64,000 nucleotides of DNA from CAWEHT01 sp963808455 (GCA_963808455.1 CAWEHT010000143.1:1-64000); one strand, 5' to 3'; numbered from the stretch's first letter, positions 45,960 to 55,191 are shown. The notes: a model not told the origin generated them from the letters alone. A program made the numbers and translations.

Positions 45960-47519
45960 TTAGACCGCCAGGTTCCACTCGTCGTAGCCCTTCGCGCCAC
46001 GGCCAGCGCCGGTCACGTAGGGCACATTGACCTTGATCAGGTCAGTCTGGGCGCTCCCCTTGTCGACGCGGGCCGGAGCAGCCGGCTCGCCCGGATGCAA
46101 GGCCACGATGTTGGTCATCAACGTCGCGGTCACGCACTCGGTGGTCAGGAAGCACGGGTAGTCGGCCAGGCTCATCAGAGCGGCGAAGCGCTGGGTGATA
46201 GCGCAGGCGGGATAGGTGTACCGCTGCGGGTTCATGATCACCGGGTTCTTGTCAATCGGGGCCAGGTCCACCGGGATGCCCTTGATCTTGGCGCCCTTGC
46301 CGCCGGGTTCCGGTGCCAGGATTTCCTCGCCGCGCTTGAGGATGTCCATGAAGTTGACATTGTGCAGCTCGTCGGCCGCCCCGCGGTTCGGGTGCATGGC
46401 GACGTAGTTGCTGAAGCGCTTGGACAGCAGGTCGATCACCATCGGGACCGTGAAGGAGTCGAGCCACAGGATGTAGGCCACGGCGCAGGCGCCCGCGCCG
46501 GTCGCGACCGTCAGGACCGCGTACTCGTTCTTGTAGGCGTTCGCATGGAGGCCTGCCTGCAGCGTGCCCTCGAAGCTCTTCGTGACCGCTTCGTAGATGG
46601 CAAAGGCCATGTCATCCTTGAACATGTTGAAGGTCGCCGGGCCAAGATGATGGCCCACATCGCCCACGCAGTAGGCCGGAACGGTCACGATGTTCGCCGG
46701 ATGAACGCCCGCCTTGAGAGCGGCCAGGACGACCGGTTTCATCCGTTCTTTGTACTGGCGCATGTAGTCGCGGGTGTCGAAAGAGGAGTGAGGCCCGTGG
46801 CCACCCAGGTTGTGGGTGTCCATCAGTCTCCCCTGGCCTTCGATCGGCTCGCGATAGATGAACTGTAACTGCTCGACTTCTTCCTTCTCAGCTTCGGCGG
46901 CATCCTTGCCAGACTCCAGGGCTCCCCGGAAGGCCGCGCCGATACCGTACGAAGAGTTCATGCCCCACGACTTGGAGGCCAGGATGGTCTGCTTGTGCGC
47001 CACCGGGATATCGAGCTTGTGGGCCTCCCCACGCAGGATCCTGTTCACGACGTTGGAGGTCGAGCCGGGCGAGAAGGCGAAGTCCACGACGCAGCTCATG
47101 CCGTACATGCCGCCGTAGATGCGGGCCGCTTCGCGGCTGATCAAAGCCTTGTTGGCGGCGATGGCATCGATGAACTTCCACATGGAAGCCTTGAACTCAG
47201 GGTCGGCCTCGTAGAGGATCTCGAGGATGGGCGGTGTTTGATAGTGCTCGACGAAGGGATCGTCCTCAGGTCGAATGGTTCCGTTGACCGCGATCTTGGT
47301 CAGGATGTCATAGTGCGCGTTCACCGACTGCACGTGCAGATCGAACACTTCTTTCGACTGGCCTGCACCCGGCTTCATCCCGTTGACGGCATCAACATAG
47401 GGTTTGGCATCGGTAAAAACAAAGGGGCCGCCACGCTTCTTCGAGATCACATGCAGGTCGGCGTCGGCTGCTGCCGATGCTTCGGCGATCATCTTCTCGT
47501 AAATTGCCTTGTCTGCCAT
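45960..47519 (-). CDS. large conserved protein, probably DUF2193 family
   Basis: 519 residues with no signal peptide. Conserved-looking blocks are IYGGMYGMSCVVDFAFSPG, LASKSWGMNSSYGIGAAF, THNLGGHGPHSSFDTRDYM and PAYCVGDVGHHLGPATF. The overall look matches the DUF2193 family, found mainly in methanogens, but I recall this from general pattern only. Several His/Cys clusters could bind metal. It is downstream of the glutaredoxin-like gene and convergent with mch copy 2. The frame is intact. Function is unknown. Confidence 0.6.
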   Translation of the reverse strand: MADKAIYEKMIAEASAAADADLHVISKKRGGPFVFTDAKPYVDAVNGMKPGAGQSKEVFDLHVQSVNAHYDILTKIAVNGTIRPEDDPFVEHYQTPPILEILYEADPEFKASMWKFIDAIAANKALISREAARIYGGMYGMSCVVDFAFSPGSTSNVVNRILRGEAHKLDIPVAHKQTILASKSWGMNSSYGIGAAFRGALESGKDAAEAEKEEVEQLQFIYREPIEGQGRLMDTHNLGGHGPHSSFDTRDYMRQYKERMKPVVLAALKAGVHPANIVTVPAYCVGDVGHHLGPATFNMFKDDMAFAIYEAVTKSFEGTLQAGLHANAYKNEYAVLTVATGAGACAVAYILWLDSFTVPMVIDLLSKRFSNYVAMHPNRGAADELHNVNFMDILKRGEEILAPEPGGKGAKIKGIPVDLAPIDKNPVIMNPQRYTYPACAITQRFAALMSLADYPCFLTTECVTATLMTNIVALHPGEPAAPARVDKGSAQTDLIKVNVPYVTGAGRGAKGYDEWNLAV

Positions 47520-47646
47520 AGTTGATAGACCTCCATTGGTATTGCGCTTCGTGTCGCGCTAGCAAAATTCGACTGCGATCAGGGAACTAGAGACGACAAA
47601 CGATCCGGCGGTGTCGCAAGCCTTGCTTTTCACCTCCTTTCCGCGT

Positions 47647-47907
47647 TCAGTAGCGTGATGGGACGATTGAGTCGAGGACTGCTGGATCGTAGCCGATGAG
47701 CACCTCGTCGGCGACGAGGATCACCGGACGATCCGCCTGGCCCGAAAGCGCCAGCATCTGTTCCCGAGCATCGGGGTCGGCGACCGAGTCCAGCTCTTCG
47801 CACCGCACGCCCTTGCGTTCAAAGTATTCCCGCGCGCTCTGGCCTTCGGCGGAAGCCGGATCACTATACAACCTGATGCTAACCGAGGCGATACAGCGAC
47901 AGCCCAT
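47647..47907 (-). CDS. glutaredoxin-fold protein lacking the CxxC site
   Basis: 86 residues. After MGCRCIAS the strand IRLYSDPASAEGQSAREYF occupies the place of the glutaredoxin active site, where CPYC would be expected, but has only Ser/Asp/Pro/Ala. RPVILVADEVLIGYD resembles the cis-Pro segment. The only cysteines are in the N-terminal CRC. It is related to the glutaredoxin-like UXX-star group in outline. It lies downstream of a strong promoter and a leader hairpin, upstream of the DUF2193-like gene. Confidence 0.6.
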   Translation of the reverse strand: MGCRCIASVSIRLYSDPASAEGQSAREYFERKGVRCEELDSVADPDAREQMLALSGQADRPVILVADEVLIGYDPAVLDSIVPSRY

Positions 47908-47930
47908 AACAACCCCCGTACCGATAAAAT

Positions 47931-47970
47931 CAGCCGAGCGCCATTGGAACGTTCCATGGCAGCTCGGCTG
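47931..47970 (-). promoter_or_regulatory. terminator-like leader hairpin
   Basis: On the minus strand a 40-nt hairpin (CAGCCGAGC...GCTCGGCTG with an inner TGGAACGTTCCA stem, small bulges) is followed by ATTTTATC, 24 nt before the glutaredoxin-like start. It lies between that gene and its promoter at 48091-48063, so it could be an attenuator. It could also be the terminator of the operon ending at 48124. Confidence 0.55.
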
Positions 47971-48023
47971 TGCGTTTCACAACGGACCAGCAGCTTCGCA
48001 GTCCCACGTTGCTTGGGTAGCCC

Positions 48024-48039
48024 ATGTATTCAATTACAT
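48024..48039. promoter_or_regulatory. 16-bp inverted repeat just after the promoter
   Basis: ATGTA-N6-TACAT, about 17-32 nt downstream of the expected start site of the minus-strand promoter at 48063-48091. Possible operator; no regulator is assigned. Confidence 0.35.
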
Positions 48040-48062
48040 CAGTGATATGGAAGAACATGGCT

Positions 48063-48091
48063 AATATAACACATCCTGATGACCTTGTCAA
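48063..48091 (-). promoter_or_regulatory. strong sigma70 promoter
   Basis: Minus-strand TTGACA (48091-48086), 17 bp, TATATT (48068-48063). It reads toward the glutaredoxin-like and DUF2193-like genes and leaves a leader of about 150 nt. Confidence 0.8.
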
Positions 48092-48123
48092 GGGCCAGCA
48101 TGGATTTCATACGGATTTTGTAC

Positions 48124-49110
48124 CTAAGCCGTAGGGTTAAGCACGCGGATCTGGGCGCCGTGGCTCGCGGCGCGCGCCAGGTGCGCCTCGCCATGGCCGG
48201 AATGGGCCAGATAATCTTGCGCCGATTCCAGCAGGCTGGCCGCGTGTCGATCGTCCCGTGCCAGTGCGTAGACGGCCGGACCCCAGGAACTCTGGCCGGC
48301 GCCGTGCGCACCGCGTGCCAGGAGGTAGGCGATCAGGTCGCTCGAAAGGGTATTGGCGTAGCGCCCGCCCTGGATGGCGGCGAAGCTATCGCCCACCAGT
48401 TGCTGGATGGCGGTCAGGGCTTCGCCAAAAGAGATGATATCTTGCTCTATGAGCGCCGGCAGCAGCTGCATCACCAGGCGCCGGCAAACCTGCTCGACCA
48501 GCCCCTGCGGCGCGGGTGGCAACGTCTGGAAGGCGTGGTCCTCGGAGGCACCGGAGATGCCCGGTGGCGCGCCCGGCACGACCACGACCCAGCGCCAGGC
48601 CTCCGGGAACGGGCGCTGGACGAGCACCGGTGGGGCCTTGTGATCCGCCCCGGCCAAAGCATGCCCGCCGTCCAGGATAAAACCGCCCCCTTGAAAAGCG
48701 GCAATCCCCACCCCGGAATGTGTCCCCCGCCCCATAGCCTCTGCTATGGCAGGCGGTTCCAGATCGGCACCGGCCAACCGCGCCAGGACCGCACCCACCG
48801 CCAGGGCCAACTGGGTGCCCGAGCCCAGGCCCACATGCGGCGGGATGCCACCCTTGAGACGTAAGCGCACCGGCGCGCGGCACGGATAATGCTGCTGGAA
48901 GCGACGCGCCATGGCGTCTACCCGCTCGGCCTCGAGTCCTTCGACCTGCACGGCGCCACCTTCTGCGCCCGAAGGCAGCAGTTCGGCTTCCAGCACGACA
49001 TTAGGGCGGTCGATGGCGACGCCGAGGCTACCATACATCCGGCCCAGGTTGCCGTTCATGTCGATGAGCCCGAGGTGGAGGCGAGCGGGCGTCTCAATGA
49101 GCAGCTTCAT
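48124..49110 (-). CDS. mptG: beta-ribofuranosylaminobenzene 5'-phosphate synthase
   Basis: 328-residue GHMP-kinase-fold enzyme that joins PRPP and 4-hydroxybenzoate or 4-aminobenzoate in the first committed step of methanopterin side-chain synthesis. It opens MKLLIETPARLHLGLIDMNG and has GIPPHVGLGSGTQLALAVG (the GHMP motif) and GAHGAGQSSWGPAVYAL. It overlaps the DUF447 gene by 17 bases. The frame is intact. Its presence shows that the organism makes its own H4MPT. Confidence 0.92.
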   Translation of the reverse strand: MKLLIETPARLHLGLIDMNGNLGRMYGSLGVAIDRPNVVLEAELLPSGAEGGAVQVEGLEAERVDAMARRFQQHYPCRAPVRLRLKGGIPPHVGLGSGTQLALAVGAVLARLAGADLEPPAIAEAMGRGTHSGVGIAAFQGGGFILDGGHALAGADHKAPPVLVQRPFPEAWRWVVVVPGAPPGISGASEDHAFQTLPPAPQGLVEQVCRRLVMQLLPALIEQDIISFGEALTAIQQLVGDSFAAIQGGRYANTLSSDLIAYLLARGAHGAGQSSWGPAVYALARDDRHAASLLESAQDYLAHSGHGEAHLARAASHGAQIRVLNPTA

Positions 49111-49657
49111 CGTGCCACTCCCTTAGGTAGTCCCACAGACGTTGTAGGGCCAGGCGTTCTGCCGCATCACCTGTCTTGCGCACGATCGACTCGTGCTGTG
49201 CGAAAACTGCCGGCAAGCCGGCGTGATCCACCAGATTCAACCGTGTGGCCAGGATCGCCGCTTCGATGACCGCGCCGCGTGCCCGGCTGAAGCCCAGGAA
49301 GTCGCGCCGCCATCCGCGGCCCACCACGCGGCAGCGCATCTCGGCCCGTTCCGGAGTGCCACCGGACGAAACAAGCTCGAGCTCGCGCCAGTAACAGACC
49401 CCACCGAACACGACGCCCGGCACGACGCTGGCGGGGAAGTGCGGCAAATCCACATCTCCCAGCGCGCTCTCCACGAAAGCTTGCACGTCATCGGTAACGT
49501 TGACGACGCCGAAGCCGGTGGCAAGCAGATTACGGCAGGTATCGGTAGCCCGAAACGGGCGGACGATGACCTCTTCCTCGCCCCACGTGACGCCCATGGG
49601 CGCGAAGTTGGGCCGGCCGGCCGGGTCGAGCGTTGACAGGATCGTCTCGACGATCAT
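49094..49657 (-). CDS. DUF447 family protein (FMN-binding split-barrel type)
   Basis: 187 residues. It has PNFAPMGVTWGEEEVIVRPF, the strand pair typical of flavin-reductase-like split barrels, and CYWRELELVSSGGTPERAEM. DUF447 genes are standard members of H4MPT clusters in methylotrophs and methanogens; the function is undefined. ATG 49657 overlaps the nucleotidyltransferase stop by four bases. The frame is intact. Confidence 0.85.
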   Translation of the reverse strand: MIVETILSTLDPAGRPNFAPMGVTWGEEEVIVRPFRATDTCRNLLATGFGVVNVTDDVQAFVESALGDVDLPHFPASVVPGVVFGGVCYWRELELVSSGGTPERAEMRCRVVGRGWRRDFLGFSRARGAVIEAAILATRLNLVDHAGLPAVFAQHESIVRKTGDAAERLALQRLWDYLREWHDEAAH

Positions 49658-50694
49658 AGCCCGGCCGGCACCAGATACTCGCGCCCACTCCGGTGGCTGC
49701 TGCCGATGACCAGGCGATGGGCCGGCCCGCCATCGATCCGTTCGAGTTTGCCCTGGGCTTCGATAAGCTGGCCGGCATCTGCCGCCTGGGCAAACAACCC
49801 CTCATAGGAGCAGATCTGTTGGACCTGGGCCTGAGGGCCGTCGAGGATGGTGACCTGCTCGATCCCGTAAACGGCCGGCAAGTAGATGGCATCCGCCGCA
49901 TCGGCCACGACCGCCTGCAGCCGGCAAACCCCGGCATCACGGTAGTAATGGTCGCCGTAGCTCTCGTGAATCTCCGTGTCGCTGCGCACAGGGTGCAGCG
50001 ATAGATAGCGATGGCCTTCGTAGTAGGCGAAATTCCAGCGGCCTCTCACAAGCCATTCGACCTGAGGGGCCGTCAACCCGTGATGGTCAATGATCTCGCG
50101 CCGCCAGCCGTCCATAAAGGTGGCATCTATGGGCCCGATGCCAGGCACGCCTCCCTGGGCGAGCGTGGCGCGCAGGCGCTCGACGGCATCTCGCCCATAG
50201 ACGGTGACGTCTATGTCGGAGAAGGAGGGGTCATGAATATTCAGGAGGATGGAGCCCGTGATGCCGAGATCCTCCGGCGGAATGCCTGTGGTACGCAGCA
50301 GGGCCTCCGCCAGGCGGGCAGCCTCCTCCTCCAGCGGGTCGGCCGGTCCGCCGGACAGCAGCTGTGCCAGGCGGGATTCAGGGCAATAGTAACGGCTGAC
50401 CCGATCTTGCGGCACCATCGAGAAACGCATGTCGCGCACCGGGCAGTAATCGACGTAGGCCGGGAAATTCGCGTCCAGATAGTCCACGGTGTGGGCGACC
50501 TGATGGGCGTGGTAATAGGCGAGCTCTCGATGGTAGGCGGTGCCGCCACGCTGCCAGCGGCCGCGCGGCGCCGGCGAGTACTTGAGGTAAGCGGTGTACT
50601 TACCCGGGGGATGCAAATAGTCAACCACACAGAAGAGTAGCCCTTCGGTGGTCTCGATGAAGTCGCGATCTTTGGGCAGCCGGCCGGCGCCCAT
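49654..50694 (-). CDS. nucleotidyltransferase-fold protein, paralog 1
   Basis: 346 residues from ATG 50694 (TGATG overlap with the DHPS-like stop). The central motif GITGSILLNIHDPSFSDIDV has the Gly-Ser and Asp-x-Asp pair of the DNA-polymerase-beta nucleotidyltransferase fold. The C-terminal part ends GREYLVPAGL. It resembles the archaeal COG1665-type predicted nucleotidyltransferases. It is a distant paralog of the gene at 52519/61723. The frame is intact. The substrate is unknown; the context suggests a pterin or furan cofactor. Confidence 0.72.
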   Translation of the reverse strand: MGAGRLPKDRDFIETTEGLLFCVVDYLHPPGKYTAYLKYSPAPRGRWQRGGTAYHRELAYYHAHQVAHTVDYLDANFPAYVDYCPVRDMRFSMVPQDRVSRYYCPESRLAQLLSGGPADPLEEEAARLAEALLRTTGIPPEDLGITGSILLNIHDPSFSDIDVTVYGRDAVERLRATLAQGGVPGIGPIDATFMDGWRREIIDHHGLTAPQVEWLVRGRWNFAYYEGHRYLSLHPVRSDTEIHESYGDHYYRDAGVCRLQAVVADAADAIYLPAVYGIEQVTILDGPQAQVQQICSYEGLFAQAADAGQLIEAQGKLERIDGGPAHRLVIGSSHRSGREYLVPAGL

Positions 50695-52006
50695 CACAGG
50701 TAGCCCCACCGTAAGTCCTCCTCCTGCATGTATCTCTTGTGCAGCCGCACGGCAAGCGCTGCTTTTTGCAGCTCCTTGCCGATATAAAAAGCGTGCGCCG
50801 GCTCGATGCTCCCGAGCTGATTGTACAGGGCCTGGATGTCGGTGCCTTTCAGGAAGAGACGGTTGTTGAAGATGAAGATGTTGTCGTCGTCGGTGAAGAT
50901 CCGGAAGTTGCGGTCCTTGATGAGGGCCTGCATGGCGCGCAACTCGGCTTCGCTGTAGCCCTCGTGCGGCGGGTCCTTGATGGTGAGCAGGCTATCGTCG
51001 AGGTGTTTCGGCAGCATGTGATGGCTGCAGGCGTAGTGCATCAGCTTGCGTGCCCGATCCAGCTCACGGACGGCTCCGTGCGCCCAGCTGATCACCTCCG
51101 TCGTCAGGACATAATCGATGCCCAGCTCGGCGATGATCCCGGCCATGACACCATTGATCCCGGTCGAGTCGGCATCCGTCAGCTCGATGAGATTGCCCAG
51201 CCCCATCAGCATCTCCGCCTGCGGGTGGCGGCGCCGGGTCTCGTAGAAGCGGTGCAAGGATTCGGCGAAGCCGAAGCTGATGGGGTTCAGGATGGGGTCG
51301 GCAATGAACGGCACATGCCAGCCCTCGAGCTGCGCCATGTTGCGTTCCAACGATTCGAGCCCCTGGTCGAAGTCGGGGATGACCACGACGCGGCAATGCA
51401 GGTCCCGCGCGAGCTCCAGGTTGGTCGAATTGACGCTGAGGAGCAGGTCGATGCCCGCGCGGTCGGCCTCCAGGATGTCGGCGCTGTTGAAAGTATCGAG
51501 GCTGACCGTGTAGCCGCCGTTCTTGAGAGCGGCCACAGCCTCGCCGAGCCGCGGATAGTTGCCGTGGACCGGGCAGCCGAGGTCGATGATGTCGGCACCG
51601 CTCTCGCGAAAGTATTCGGCCTGGGCCAGGACCAGGTCGAGCGGCATCTTGTGGGCGTCCACGATCTCGGCCAGGATCTTGGCGTGATACTCGCCGTAGC
51701 CGTCTAGCTGCCGCTTCTGGCCGAAGACCGCGGGCAGGTCTTTGAAATTTTCGGCCCTTTCTGGACGGGCAGGCCGAGGCTGTCGGCGATCGGCGCGGTA
51801 TCGCCCTGGCACAGGCCGGGGATCATGACCGCCTCGCACTGACGGGGATCTCTAAGATATTTCGCAATGAACCGCGTGTCCATGAGCGCCACGACCCAGA
51901 TGGGCATCACGGCCACCTCGTAGGAGAAATCGGGCGCCATCCGGGTGAGCGTGGCGGCCAGCGCTTCGGCGGCCAGCTTGCCCGTCACAAACAGGAAGCG
52001 AGGCAT
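50694..52006 (-). CDS. dihydropteroate synthase-like protein (one frameshift)
   Basis: About 437 residues after correction. The N-terminal domain (MPRFLFVTGKLAAEALAAT) is followed by a pterin-binding TIM barrel with ESGADIIDLGCPVHGNYP, VSLDTFNSADILEADRAG, FIADPILNPISFGF and GLGNLIELTDADSTGING. This is the DHPS-related family of archaeal and methylotroph H4MPT clusters, expected to act on the pterin diphosphate. The break near 51760 is corrected by the mirrored copy, which reads QKGPKDLKDLPAVFG. It overlaps the flavoprotein gene by 22 bases. Confidence 0.85.
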
Positions 52007-52515
52007 TGAGCCATCTCCTCAACATTGCTGACAACTTTAACGCCGGGGAAAACTGCAGAGCTTCGCCGTGTTTTCCAGATCGATGGGCCTCGGGTAGACC
52101 TTGATGATATCGCCGTGGGGGCCGGTAGAATCCATCTCGGGAGCGAGATTCTGTGGGCAGCACGACGATGGGCACGCGCGGACTTGCCTGCCTGGGCGAA
52201 CAGATTCGATACGAGCGAGTCGGAGATGCCGTGGACGAATTTGGCGACGGAGTTGGACGTGGCCGGAGCGACCAGCAGCACGCTGTACATGCCGTGCGCA
52301 AAGCCGGCCACAGCCGGCGAACTGGCCGTAGTCTCGCGCCGCACCCGCGCTCCGCCGACCCGCAGGAATTCTTGTAGCCGGTACATGCGGACCACCTCTT
52401 CGGCAGCTCGGGACAGGTAGATGTCTACCTGTGGATAAGTCAGCACGTGCGCGGCGCACGCCGACAGAAAATGCCCGGCTCCGGTGACCGCCCAGGCTAT
52501 CCTACGCTCGGCCAC
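51985..52515 (-). CDS. AfpA/DmrX-type flavoprotein (frameshifted)
   Basis: About 176 residues, GTG 52515. It has AWAVTGAGHFLSACAAHV, VVRMYRLQEFL and LVAPATSNSVAKFVHGISDSLVSN, the FMN-binding pattern of archaeoflavoprotein/dihydromethanopterin reductase (acceptor) proteins that reduce dihydromethanopterin to H4MPT. An extra C near 52180 and a further indel around 52140 disturb the stretch after FAQAGKS; the end FPGVKVVSNVEEM returns to frame. It lies 3 nt after nucleotidyltransferase paralog 2. Confidence 0.8.
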   Translation of the reverse strand: MAERRIAWAVTGAGHFLSACAAHVLTYPQVDIYLSRAAEEVVRMYRLQEFLRVGGARVRRETTASSPAVAGFAHGMYSVLLVAPATSNSVAKFVHGISDSLVSNLFAQAGKSARAHRRAAHRISLPRWILPAPTAISSRSTRGPSIWKTRRSSAVFPGVKVVSNVEEMAQCLASCL

Positions 52516-52518
52516 GCT

Positions 52519-53553
52519 TCACCTCCACGGCAGCATCGTGTCATCAGCAGCGTTGCCGAGCAGCAGCCGGTGCCAGGTGCCGGCAGAGCGCGACTCGACT
52601 TTCTCCAGGAGACCACTCGCTCGCACCAACTGGCCCTCCTGGGCTTGCTCACAGAAGCGCCCTCGATAGGAAACGATCTCTCGCAGATGGGGGGCCGGCA
52701 CGCCGTCGAGAAAAGTGACGTCTCCCACAGGATAGCGGCACGGCGTGAAGACGGCTTCCCTGGCATCCAGCACGGTGGCCCGATCACAGCGTGCCCCGCC
52801 GGTTCGTAGCACCGATCCCCATAGCGCTCGCCCAGATCCTGGGGCCGTAGCACAAAACGGAGGAAGTACGGGCGGCCACCGAACTCTCCCTGGTTGATCT
52901 TGTCCCGCTCGACGCCGATGAAATCTTCGAAGGCCATGTGCGTATCGGCAACGTGTTCCGCGTACAGCATCCGCTGGCCCGACGGATCGAGACGGCGCAA
53001 CTCGGGGTAGGTGCCGGCGTCCAGCGCGCGATGCAGTGCGCCGGCACCGCCCGGCCGTCCTCTCTGCCGTAGACGGTTACGTCCAGGTCGGAGGCCGGCG
53101 TGTGCAGGCCGATCAAGAGGGAACCCGAAACGCCAAGCGCGCTTCATGGCACGCCGGCAGCCTGCCGAAGCAGGCCGGGGAAAGCGACGCTGTCACGTAT
53201 CACGGGATAGAGCAGCGGGCCGGTACGCAGTTCCTGCAGGCGCCGGCGAGGATCGTATCCGGGCCACATCCCCACGCCGCACGCCCTGGCAGGACAGCCT
53301 GACAGCTCGGCTCGAAGGCAAGAGGTAGTGCGGGGCATGAGCCCGCAGCCATTCTTCCCGCTCCGCAAAGTGATACAGCCGCCGGTAGCGCAGGCCGTCC
53401 TTTTGCCGTTCGCCGGCCGGGTCGGGCGCGTAGCGCAGGCACCCCAAGTAGCGCTCGGGAGGATGGACCAGGCCCTTGATGCGCAAAGAACAACCCCTCC
53501 AGAGTCTCTATGTAGTGGCTTTCGATCACCTCATCCGGCGAACATTCCATCAT
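52519..53553 (-). CDS. nucleotidyltransferase-fold protein, paralog 2 (broken in this arm)
   Basis: 344 residues when read from the mirrored copy at 61723-62757; here at least four indels interrupt it. The motif GVSGSLLIGLHTPASDLDV parallels paralog 1. It is the first gene of the leftward cofactor operon, with GGAGGAGA before ATG 53553 and a strong promoter further upstream. Two paralogs in one operon suggest a heteromeric pair or two related steps. Confidence 0.72.
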
Positions 53554-53575
53554 TGGCCTGATCTCCTCCTAGAAA

Positions 53576-53613
53576 TTGACATGCAATGTAGCACGAATTA
53601 AAATCGGTGTCAA
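53576..53613. promoter_or_regulatory. overlapping divergent sigma70 promoters
   Basis: On + : TTGACA (53576-53581), 17 bp, TAAAAT (53599-53604), toward mfnB. On - : TTGACA (53613-53608), 17 bp, TACATT (53590-53585), toward the nucleotidyltransferase/flavoprotein operon. Each -10 box lies inside the spacer of the other promoter, so polymerase can occupy only one at a time. Confidence 0.85.
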
Positions 53614-53624
53614 CGGAGGCCCGC

Positions 53625-54343
53625 GTGCAGCTGCTGATCAGTGTGGTGAACGCCGGGGAAGTCGAGGCGGCCCTGTCCGGAGGCGCCGATATCCTGGACA
53701 TCAAGAACCCCGGCGAAGGCTCGCTGGGCGCGCCGGCGCCCGGCCTGATCCGGCAGGCCCGGCGCCTGGCGCCGCGGCCCCAGGCGGTCAGCGTTGCGAT
53801 CGGCGACATGCCAAACCTGCCTGGCACGGCCGCGTCGGTGGCCCTGGGTGCGGCATCCTGCGGGGCCGACTACGTCAAGGTCGGGCTGTGGGGTCCGTGG
53901 ACCGTGGGCGAGGCGGAGTCCCTCTTGCTGCTGAGGTTGGCGCCGCCTTGCGAGAGGCGCCGCGCTGCGTGTTGATCGCAGCGGCCTACGCCACGCCGAC
54001 CGCACCGGGACGCTCGACCCGCGGTTGCTGCCCGGGATTGCTGAGCGGGCGGGCGCGGCCGGCCGCCCTATCGACACAGCGATCAAGGATGGCCATCGCC
54101 GACTGGACTTCCTGGCCCCGGAAGCGCTGCGGGCCCTGGCAGAACAGGCCGACGTGCCGGCCTGCTCTTCGCCCTGGCCGGCGCCCTCCAAGAAGCGGAT
54201 CCCCTCGTGCTCCGCGACCTGGGAGCAGACGTCGCGGCATTCGGTCGGCCGCTGGCCGGGATGGGCAGCGGGCCGGCCCGCTGGACGCCGGGCGGGTGCG
54301 CCGGCTGCGCGTGATGCTGGCCACGCCTCTGGCGCAACCTTGA
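53625..54343 (+). CDS. mfnB: (5-formylfuran-3-yl)methyl phosphate synthase MfnB (frameshifted in this arm)
   Basis: About 239 residues, DUF556 family. MfnB condenses two glyceraldehyde-3-phosphates to the furan ring of methanofuran. It has ILDIKNPGEGSLGAP near residue 25, VAIGDMPNLPGT and CGADYVKVGLWGP. This copy is interrupted by indels from about 53930; the mirrored copy at 60932-61651 reads through and ends PLAQP. The start is GTG 53625 here but ATG in the other arm, one base apart. Confidence 0.9.
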
Positions 54344-54344
54344 T

Positions 54345-54358
54345 CCGGAAGCTTCCGG
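54345..54358. terminator. palindrome after mfnB
   Basis: Perfect 14-nt palindrome CCGGAAGCTTCCGG starting 2 nt after the mfnB stop, in the gap between convergent mfnB and mfnE. A weak terminator at best; the rest of 54344-54519 shows no gene. Confidence 0.3.
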
Positions 54359-54519
54359 CGCCTTCTGAGCGCTGAACCGCCGCGCTGCTGGGCGGCGCCA
54401 GGTTCAGGCCAGCGCACATCCCGCGGCAATGGTGCCCGAATCGGCCGGCGATCTGGTCTCCCAACTCTCCATCGGGCCTGAATACGGCCGGGCTCACTTC
54501 CTGCCGGCCCGCAAACGGC

Positions 54520-55191
54520 TCAATGCTTCCGGATGCACGTGCCCAGCGTGCGCCCGGTCGCCGAGAAGTTCCGCCAGGCGCTCGGGGTGCTGGCCGTTGA
54601 TGGCCAAGGTCTCCAGTTCCAGCCCCATCAGGACCACTGCAAGATAGTCGTCGACGCCGCCCGGCTGGCGGACGAGGTCTGCGACGTCGAGTTCCTGGCA
54701 TGGCTCGGCGGGCTGGCCCGGCCGTGGATCTCCGGGTACAGGCCATCGACGTCTTTCAGGAGCACGAGGCACGCTGCGCCCGCGAGCCCGGCGATCCACG
54801 CGGCCAGGCTATCGGAGGTGACATCCCAGGAATTAGGCAGCGGGTCGGCCTGCAGCACCAGCGCGGCCGGCAAGAGGATGGGAAGGCGCCCATCGTCCGC
54901 GATCCGGCGGGCAGACCAGAGGTCCTGCACCGCGGAACTGCCCGGGATCAATTCCGCGAGGAGACAGCCATATTGGTCCATGGCCAGCAACGCCATGCGA
55001 TGGGCCGCAGTCTCGCTCAGGCGATAGCGCCGGTACTGATAGCGCACCACATCGGCGAACTGGCCCCCGCCCGGCACGAGGAGGAGGCGATAATGCCGGC
55101 CCAGCTGGCCGAGCGCCTGGCCCAGGTGCTCCAGGTCCGGGCCACGACTGAGGCTGCCTCCAACCTTGAGCACCGCGTCGAACCCGTTCAT
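54520..55191 (-). CDS. mfnE: MfnE-like amino-acid-kinase-family protein (frameshifted in this arm)
   Basis: About 223 residues. MNGFDAVLKVGGSLSRGP, LLLVPGGGQFADVVR and LLKDVDGLYP are the amino-acid-kinase nucleotide and substrate loops; MfnE phosphorylates 5-(aminomethyl)-3-furanmethyl phosphate to the diphosphate. The frame breaks near 54735 after DGLYP and again near 54570. The mirrored copy supplies the missing bases and the end GTCIRKH. ATG 55191 overlaps the mfnF stop (ATGA). Confidence 0.82.
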
